In this document: one piece after another, positions 58,321-64,000 of the stretch | How positions within the stretch are numbered: position 1 is the first letter of the stretch | Layout of the letters: every line of letters begins with the position of its first letter | Source of the DNA: Flammulina velutipes | Lineage: Eukaryota > Basidiomycota > Agaricomycetes > Agaricales > Physalacriaceae | Assembly (NCBI GenBank): GCA_011800155.1 | Contig: CM022373.1 | Location: 620,001 to 684,000 of the forward strand | Length of the DNA: 64,000 nucleotides | Direction: 5' to 3' | Made by a program: the position numbers and the translations under genes | Notes under the pieces: generated by a model | Database searches by the model: none | What the model was told of the DNA's origin: nothing | Seen by the model: only the letters and a program-made list of their open reading frames with translations

Positions 58321-61300
58321 ATGGCTCCGTCGTTCAAGAGTAAGCGCAAGCGCGCTGATGAGGTATCTATCACATCAAAAAACACGTCGTCGTCCCGTGT
58401 GTCCAAAGCTGCGTCCGTTGGCAAGCACGTCGTCAAGAAAGCCAAGGCCGCGGTGAAGAGGATGCTGCCGAGACGCAAGAAGAAAGCTGTGGTAGATGGT
58501 CAGTGATGTTCCATATACATCTACCGATGACTTACACGACATAGACACTACCGGTGACACATCCTCTGAGCACAACAGTAATGGCGGCGGCGACGATGAG
58601 GACGAGGACGATAATGAAGACGACAATGACACCGCTCTCTCTTCCCGTCGTGGTACCTCACCCTCTCAGTCTATTATTGATGTCGACCTCGAGAACTCTG
58701 ACGCAGGATCTATCAGCGACGAGCCTGATGAAGCAAAGGATCTGGGTGAGCATTTGCATTCATATCCCAAACAGATCCACTCACCAACAGTTCCAGAATC
58801 TATCATGCTCAAGCGCAAGTCGCCAGTCTACGCCTTCTTTTCCCTCCCAGAAATCGAGCACGACACTAGCAGCGGGACAAAGTACTACGTCTTCCGCTGT
58901 GTCCAGTGCAATCACAAAGTCCGTCAAGGCGCGACGACTCGCGATCGCGCTTCAACGGGCCAAATGAACCGGCACGTTGGTACTTGTTGGGGGGAAGACG
59001 TCCTACAGGCAGCGCGCGATACCAAGAGCCTAGCAAAGTCACGTCAGATCGTTGAGAAGGCCAAGAAACAAAAGAATATGAAGATTACTGACGCATTTAA
59101 ACGTGCAAAAGGCTCCGTTGAATCATATTCGACAACACCTCCCAGCAAATCTAATATCCGGTCAGTGATATCCTAGCATAAACAATGTATCACTTACCTT
59201 CCACAGCGTCGTCACGGCACGCTGGGTCGCAGAGTGTCTACGTCCCTTCAACATCGTAAAGGATCGTTGTCTCCGCTGGCTTCTCAAAACCGGGCGCCCA
59301 CACCACTACATTCCTCATCCTACTACGGTCGGGCGCGATGTCAAGACACTCTACACACATGCCAGGGATCTGTTACGAGCTGAACTTCAGGTAAGCTAAC
59401 AAACCAATGTAGAATATTAGCTAACACATACTTTGAAGGATTACGAAGGACAACTCGCATTCTCGCTCGACTGTTGGACCGCACCAAATCACGTTCCCTG
59501 GATGAACATCACGGTGACGTTCATCCGCAACGACGAGCCAATAACGGTAATCATGGACTTCGTGAATCTGCCAATGTCGCATACGGGTGAGAATATGGGA
59601 AGGGCGTTCGCCAAAATTGTTCGGGAATGGGGGATTGAAGACAAGGTGGGGATCAGTTCTCGTCAACTGCGAATGAATTGCTTACTCATATCCATCCAGG
59701 TCGGCTCAATTACGTGCGACAATGCGTCGAATAACGACACGATGTTTGTGTACCTAGGCAACGATCTCCCGAGCTTCAAGGGTTCACGGAGTCAAGTTAG
59801 ATGCTTTGCTCACACGCTCAATTTAACGGCCAAGGCCATTACCCGGCAGTTTGAGGCTAAGCCAAGTAGAGAGGACAGCGATGAAGTCATCGCGGTGCAG
59901 ACGGCTGAAGATGAGGCGTCCGAGGACATGCTACGACGGCTGGCAGGAGAGTTGGATCTTGACGATGGTGACACTGGTGCTGGTGGTATAGAAGGGAGGG
60001 ATGACGATGATGGCTTCTTTGATGAGCTCGAGCATATGAATGCTGCAGAATTATTGGCCTGGCGCCGCAACGTCAAACCAATTCGCAGTGCGTTAATCAA
60101 GGTATGAACGATCTCCGATCTCCGATCTCCGAGAAGTGAGGTAGCTGACTCAGCGTGTCTAGGCCCGCAAAATCTCTTTCAAAATTATCAACTCGCCTAC
60201 TCTTCTCCTTCCTCGCTGGATTGAATCAACTGCGAATACCAGCTTTGCTGGTCGCGTATTGCCTCGCGACGTTTCAACAAGATGGAACTCCACCTACGAC
60301 ATGCTCGCAGCTTTTCTCGCCATGCGCACCATCGTCGACAGCTTTACTGGACGAGCAGTCAACGGACTACGTGATTACGAGTTGGATAACGAGGAGTGGG
60401 ACTGTATTGCCCAGCTCATTGGTATTCTCAAGGTGCGTGTACTATTCCTATTCCTTTATAGCAAACTGACATTTTTCCTTACAGATCCTCAAAGACGCCA
60501 CCCTATATTTCTCCAGCAACACCCCGAACCTTGCCTCAGTCATCCCAGCTATGGACCGTATTGATCAGCAGCTCGCGACAACTGCTCTCAATGACCACGA
60601 CCTTTCCGCAGCCTTACGCGCTGCTCTTCTCATTGGCAAGCGACAGCTCAACAAGTATTACGCACTTTCGGATGATTCTGATTTGCCTCGCGCCGCAATT
60701 AGTACGTCTCATATCTATCTGTTCCATGTCGTTTGCTCACCATATGTAGTGCTTCATCCTTCCCACAAGCTAGACTACTTCCGTCGTCTCAACTGGCCGC
60801 AGGACTGGATCGACGGCGCTCTTACTGTCACGCGTAACCTTTGGGAAACTACTTACAAGGATCTCGACGTTGAAGATGATACTGCTGTCGCTGGCAAGCC
60901 TGGGGGAACCACAAAGGTATGTCCTTTCTTTCACTTGTTGCCATTGAACTAATCTGTTCCTAGAAGCAAGGCAATGCTTTCGCCGAAATGATGCAGGCAG
61001 AGGTTCAGGTCGCCGCTGCTGCTGACGATGAACTCGACCGCTACCTTGCCGATAGCCGCGTCACTACCGAGGACCCTCTAGCCTGGTGGATTGGCAACCG
61101 GGAGACGTATTCACGTCTCGCGCGGATGGCAATCGACCTTCACTCCATCCCAGGTATGTTAATATGCTTCATTTATCTTGATCATCTACTCACTATTGCT
61201 GCAGCTACATCTGTCTCCGTTGAACGTTCCTTCTCGCGCGGCCGGATCCTACTCTCCCATCTACGCAACCGTCTGCGCCCCGTTACTGTTCAAGCGCTTA

Positions 61301-61434
61301 TGTGTCTTGGCGACTGGTGTCGCCAAGATATCATTACCGATGCTGATCTTATGCCCGCTCTCATGCCAGAGGAGGCTGTTGTGGACGGACCCGATGATGT
61401 TGATGTTTTCTTTTTCGACGATGTTGATGATTAG
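58321..61434 (+). CDS. hAT-family transposase with BED zinc finger
   Basis: About nine exons, roughly 850 residues. Exon 1 is strongly basic (MAPSFKSKRKR...; nuclear signal), followed by an acidic stretch. A BED-type finger follows: VYAFFSLPEIEH, FRCVQCNHKV and a distal TGQMNRHVGTC. The RNase H-like core contains AFSLDCWTAPN (first Asp, near 59470), ITCDNASNN (second Asp, near 59720) and SVSVERSFSRGR (catalytic-region Glu, near 61215). Other hAT marks are RCFAHTLNL, STRWNSTYDM, and the dimerisation segment DPLAWWIGNRETYSRLARMAIDLHSIPATSVSVERSFS. It ends in an acidic tail. No stop or frameshift was noticed across the splices, so the enzyme may be functional. Confidence 0.88.
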
Positions 61435-61689
61435 CTTATTTTTACCTATCTTTCTTTCTATCATGTAGCCATTTTCTTATGGACATTCTGAAGCTTTTAG
61501 ACTATGATTACATTATCCCTACTTGTACTTAGAGAAAATACAGGTGGTTTGGTGTTTATTTCGGGTCGGGAACCCGATAATTACACGGGTCTCCGGGTTT
61601 ATCATACCCGACGAAACGGGACAGGTCTGGTGTCGGGCACGGGTCGGGTGGCTAAATTCTGCCCCGAACCCGGCCCGAGCTGTACACTA

Positions 61690-61697
61690 CTTGCTAC
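61690..61697. repeat. 8-bp target-site duplication CTTGCTAC, right copy
   Basis: Second copy of the duplication at the right end of the hAT element. Confidence 0.93.
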
Positions 61698-62056
61698 AGA
61701 TCTCATGTCGCGTTCTAGAGGTCAAACTTTTGGGTGGTGACCATCATGGTGAACATGCCTTCATCCCGCGGATTCTCCTCAAACCCTCTGACAAGAGTGG
61801 TATGCCCGTTGACATGCAGCGCCTACAGTTCCCCGTACGACTCGCATTCGCCATGACAGTGAACAAGTCGCAAGGCCAGTCAATCAAAATCGTCGGCCTA
61901 GATTTAACATCATCAGTATTCTCTCACGGTCAACTTTATGTGGCGCTTTCCAGAGTCACATCTAGCCAGCGTATCCGGATACTTTTAGATGCAGACTCTT
62001 TTCACTGCAGGACAAAAAATGTAGTTTACAACGAGGTACTTCTAGATTTGATATAG
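61698..62056 (+). CDS. Helitron helicase, C-terminal piece after hAT insertion
   Basis: Continues the helicase cut at 57881: the first bases complete the interrupted codon in the same frame, giving CRVLEVKLLGGDHHGE, AFIPRILLKPSD, QFPVRLAFAMTVNKSQGQS (Pif1-type motif V) and FSHGQLYVALSRVTS (motif VI, with arginine), up to TAG at 62054. In the present arrangement this piece has no start of its own, so the helicase product would lack motifs V-VI unless the hAT is removed from DNA or transcript. Confidence 0.88.
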
Positions 62057-62133
62057 TACTTTCGTGATACTGTAACTTTGGTAGAGCTATCAAAATAATC
62101 TTTGAAGTGTGTCACTCCTGAGAGAAGTTGATA

Positions 62134-62194
62134 GAATGTTCGAGACGACCGCCCGAGGTTCATCACTGTGGAAACAGTGTCATCTAGAACATTC
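62134..62194 (+). promoter_or_regulatory. Paired heat-shock-element-like inverted repeats with inner hairpin
   Basis: AGAATGTTCGAGA near 62134 and TAGAACATTCT near 62186 are inverted copies (AGAATGTTC/GAACATTCT), each carrying the GAA-n2-TTC spacing of a heat-shock element. Between them CACTGT-GGAA-ACAGTG forms a perfect 6-bp hairpin. They lie 60-120 bp upstream of the accessory gene ATG. Confidence 0.5.
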
Positions 62195-62216
62195 TCCGTT
62201 ATTCATTGAGGTGTGC

Positions 62217-62223
62217 TATATAA
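62217..62223 (+). promoter_or_regulatory. TATA box of Helitron accessory gene
   Basis: TATATAA lies 31 bp upstream of the ATG at 62254 and just downstream of the paired GAA/TTC repeats. Confidence 0.6.
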
Positions 62224-62253
62224 GCAGTCCAATGTTGCGACAAGTGATTTGCC

Positions 62254-63247
62254 ATGTCTACTCCTGCTAAAAAGTCTTCTTACTCTTACACGGGACACAC
62301 CACAATCCACGGACGAGTCGTCATCGAGCGTCGTCGTTCTTTGGAAGCCGACAAAAATGAAAAAAACCGCCGAATGATCTTGGTCGACGCAACATTCTAC
62401 CTTCACAACACTGAAAGGACTACTGCTGACTCGCTGCCTTGCATTTTCAAATACTTTCAGCAGTCTGACGACGAGTTTAACGAAAAGAATGATCCCGAAG
62501 TGTTCGATATTTCGGCCAATGTGAGTGTATAATAACTTACTGTATTCACACTGCCTCATCCACTCTTTACGTAGATCATTCTCATGCCCGTCACTCTACT
62601 CGAAGATGTAGAAAAAGCAATTGTTTGTATGGACTACTCTGCAAAGGATTACGCAGTGCTAGGAGATATCACCCGGGTATGTCTTCCAGGTTTAGTACAG
62701 TGTGAAGGTGTGCTAATATCTACTTGGTTTCTAGCTAAATCCAATTGGACTGGTATCAGAAGGTTATGAGCTACAATGCCGACCATTGCTAAGCCTGGCA
62801 GGAACCGTCACATCTGTCAACGAGACCGCACGCATCATTGAAGTCTCTGCCGAACCATGGGTGTCTTTGTGCAAGATGTACCCATCAATCGCATCATCTT
62901 GCCGCCTTCAGATCACTGTGCCAGATACAAAGCGATGGTCTACATTCCCCAAGGTTTCCATTGGCGATATGGTAACGATTGATGCTTTTGGTGTCTCTTT
63001 GGAACGCAATGCCAAAGGAGACATCAAGCATATTTGTGTTGAGCTAGAGAAAATATCTTATCAAGGTCGCGCGCGCTCCGTCGTTAAACCACCTGGTACG
63101 TATATATGGCACCACATGACAGATCTCATCTGAATTCACCCATTAGCCACACCGTCCCCTTCGACTTCGAATGGTGTTCGGAAGGCAGCCTTCAACTTTG
63201 GAGACAGTCCCGCCCCTAAGCGCCGGAGAACAGAAAATTCATCGTAA
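62254..63247 (+). CDS. Helitron accessory protein, possibly OB-fold ssDNA-binding
   Basis: Four exons with canonical introns (after SAN near 62520, after ITR near 62676, after KPP near 63094) give about 275 residues. Start MSTPAKKSSYSYTGHTTIHG. Two segments look like small beta-barrels: HGRVVIERRR...ILVDATFYLHN and LSLAGTVTSVNETARIIEVSAEPW...RLQITVPDTKRWSTFPKVSIGDMVTIDAFG. The C-terminus is Ser/Pro-rich with a basic nuclear-type signal (PKRRRTENSS). Helitrons of plants and some other hosts carry RPA-like single-strand-binding proteins, and position and fold impression suggest a similar role here, but I see no diagnostic RPA motif. It lies between the helicase and the CTAG terminus on the same strand, so it belongs to the element. 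Confidence 0.6.
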
Positions 63248-63296
63248 TAATCAGATACATCCACCTTTACAATAAATCAAATGCCTAAATTGTTGA

Positions 63297-63323
63297 CCGT
63301 GTATGCACGGGCAATCCCGCTAG
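63297..63323 (+). mobile_element. Helitron 3' terminal hairpin and CTAG end
   Basis: CCGTG-TATG-CACGG hairpin followed by GCAATCCCG and CTAG, with T as next base. This is the standard Helitron 3' end structure. Confidence 0.72.
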
Positions 63324-63743
63324 TATCATATAAAATCTTTTCTGCTCAAAAATTTCTGTTTGCTCTCTTTCTTCCACCTTCCACCATGTCATATCGATGC
63401 TTTGCAACTAGTTCAACGAACACGAGTGAATCTCCTATGCTTTCGCCGGCTTTATCTACGACTCGCATGCTATCCCCCATGCTTGGACGTTAAACTATCC
63501 GGCAATATTGACTCGCGCTCTCCCAAAATTTCCGCTAGTTCCCTCAGACTCTGGACTAGCCGGTTGGTGATTGCATGGCATACTTATACCATTCTTTTCC
63601 ATGTACATAGCTCATAGGATAATCCAATATATTCGTCTACACGTCTACAATCAAGCTTTGAGTAACCATCCCCGTTACCCTTTTCCACTCTTCGCTGTCG
63701 ACACCCTAGAGTAGCTTGCTCGGTCGAATCCTCTGTGCGATCG
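63324..63743. other. Right flank of Helitron, no gene seen
   Basis: 420 bp of host sequence between the Helitron end and the next start codon. Short frames only. Confidence 0.45.
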
Positions 63744-64000
63744 ATGGGAAAATCTACGAAACTCGGCCTCGCGCCCTTCATTTGGTCCCGGAATATCTTC
63801 CACCGCAATGGTAACGCCGCGCTTCTAGGCAACAAGCTGGTGTTCTACCATGCGAATCGCATGGGGAAGAACGCGAGGAGAGTCTGGGTAGGTGGCGTCG
63901 AGATGTGCGGCGTGTCTGCGACGGCAATTGAACCAGTTGAGGACTTGACCAGGACAGACCGGGATGTTCTCCTGGCCACTTCCTCGGCCACTATCACACC
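63744..64000 (+). CDS. Unknown protein, 3' end outside window
   Basis: An open frame of 85 codons from ATG (MGKSTKLGLAPFIWSRNIFH) runs to the end of the window without a stop. It includes HANRMGKNARRVWVGGVEMCGVSATAIEPVEDLTRTDRDVLLA. Mixed charge and hydrophobic pattern look coding and the region is GC-rich like neighbouring host genes. Not recognised. The start could be further upstream through an intron. Confidence 0.45.
   Translation, partial: MGKSTKLGLAPFIWSRNIFHRNGNAALLGNKLVFYHANRMGKNARRVWVGGVEMCGVSATAIEPVEDLTRTDRDVLLATSSATIT

Larger units (their letters stand above)
57882..61689 (+). mobile_element. Complete hAT transposon, 3,808 bp, nested in Helitron
   Basis: Left end TAGTGAAAAGCACGGG; right end, reverse-complemented, TAGTGTACAGCTCGGG; the shared inverted repeat is TAGTG-N3-AGC-N-CGGG. 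Both subterminal 70-130 bp are packed with CGGGT/ACCCG-type motifs (57896-57980 and about 61560-61680), typical binding sites for hAT transposases. It is flanked by CTTGCTAC on both sides and encodes an apparently intact transposase. Confidence 0.95.
51998..63323 (+). mobile_element. Autonomous-type Helitron, interrupted by hAT; 5' end not resolved
   Basis: Carries a HUH two-tyrosine Rep domain fused to a Pif1-like helicase, and a second gene on the same strand. The 3' end fits a Helitron terminus: a small hairpin CCGTG-TATG-CACGG at 63297-63310, ten bases later CTAG (63320-63323), followed by T. Helitrons move by rolling-circle replication and insert between A and T without target duplication. 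The 5' TC end lies somewhere before about 52070. Without the hAT insert the element is about 7.5-8 kb. Confidence 0.8.

Noticed and set aside
60110..60135. GATCTCC tandem repeat in an hAT transposase intron
   Set aside because: Only three units within an intron; an ordinary short repeat with no evident role.
1..64000. CRISPR arrays, operons or bacterial ribosome-binding sites
   Set aside because: The window is spliced eukaryotic DNA. No regularly spaced direct repeats of CRISPR type were seen.

Overview
The window is nuclear DNA of a filamentous basidiomycete, most likely a mushroom-forming Agaricomycete. Genes are dense and sit on both strands. Almost all are split by 45-60 bp GT-AG introns, and intergenic gaps are usually 50-700 bp. 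The gene set is typical of that group: a BRPF-like Nto1, a LAT-type methionine permease, a questin-oxidase-like protein, a multi-pass membrane protein of a basidiomycete-type family, and Helitron and hAT elements. I rebuilt exon-intron structures by hand from reading frames, splice sites and family sequence. Spans given are first to last coding base and include introns.

Layout. 1-8.2 kb: the end of an unknown acidic protein, a proline-rich protein with a mitochondrial-type leader, tRNA-Ile(AAT), pyroglutamyl peptidase I, ribosomal protein eL20, an unknown protein with three copies of a C-x2-C...W-x2-H-x3/4-C module, a questin-oxidase-like protein and an intron-bearing tRNA-Arg(CCT). 8.9-19.5 kb: three nuclear genes, namely KRI1 (ribosome biogenesis), a large BRPF-type NTO1 (chromatin) and a circularly permuted nucleolar GTPase of the Nug1/GNL3 family; NTO1 and the GTPase diverge from a 107 bp gap. 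20-31.9 kb: a methionine permease, EMC5 and ZW10 (divergent, start codons only 50 bp apart), two unknown serine/proline-rich proteins and cardiolipin synthase.

32-46 kb: a 395 bp MITE with TA target duplication, a multi-pass membrane protein with an apparent 1-bp frameshift, an MFS transporter, a composite RNA-repair protein (2H phosphoesterase-like, helical, dual-specificity phosphatase, P-loop kinase and RNA ligase parts, with an apparent frameshift inside the ligase), a MYND-finger protein, a secreted GH31 alpha-glucosidase and a cytochrome P450. 46.6-51.4 kb: an Mbp1-type APSES cell-cycle transcription factor and the splicing factor PRP4.

About 51.5-63.3 kb is a Helitron: a coiled-coil N-terminus, a HUH two-tyrosine Rep domain, a Pif1-like helicase and a separate accessory gene before a CTAG terminus. 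A complete 3,808 bp hAT transposon lies inside the helicase, flanked by the 8-bp duplication CTTGCTAC. Removing it with one duplication copy restores the helicase frame. The last 260 bp open an unknown gene that runs off the window.

The items most worth following are the composite RNA-repair protein and its frameshift, the nested hAT-in-Helitron pair with its heat-shock-like accessory promoter, the triple Cys/His module protein, the BRPF-like Nto1 with an AT-hook tail, and the tryptophan/acidic loop of ZW10.
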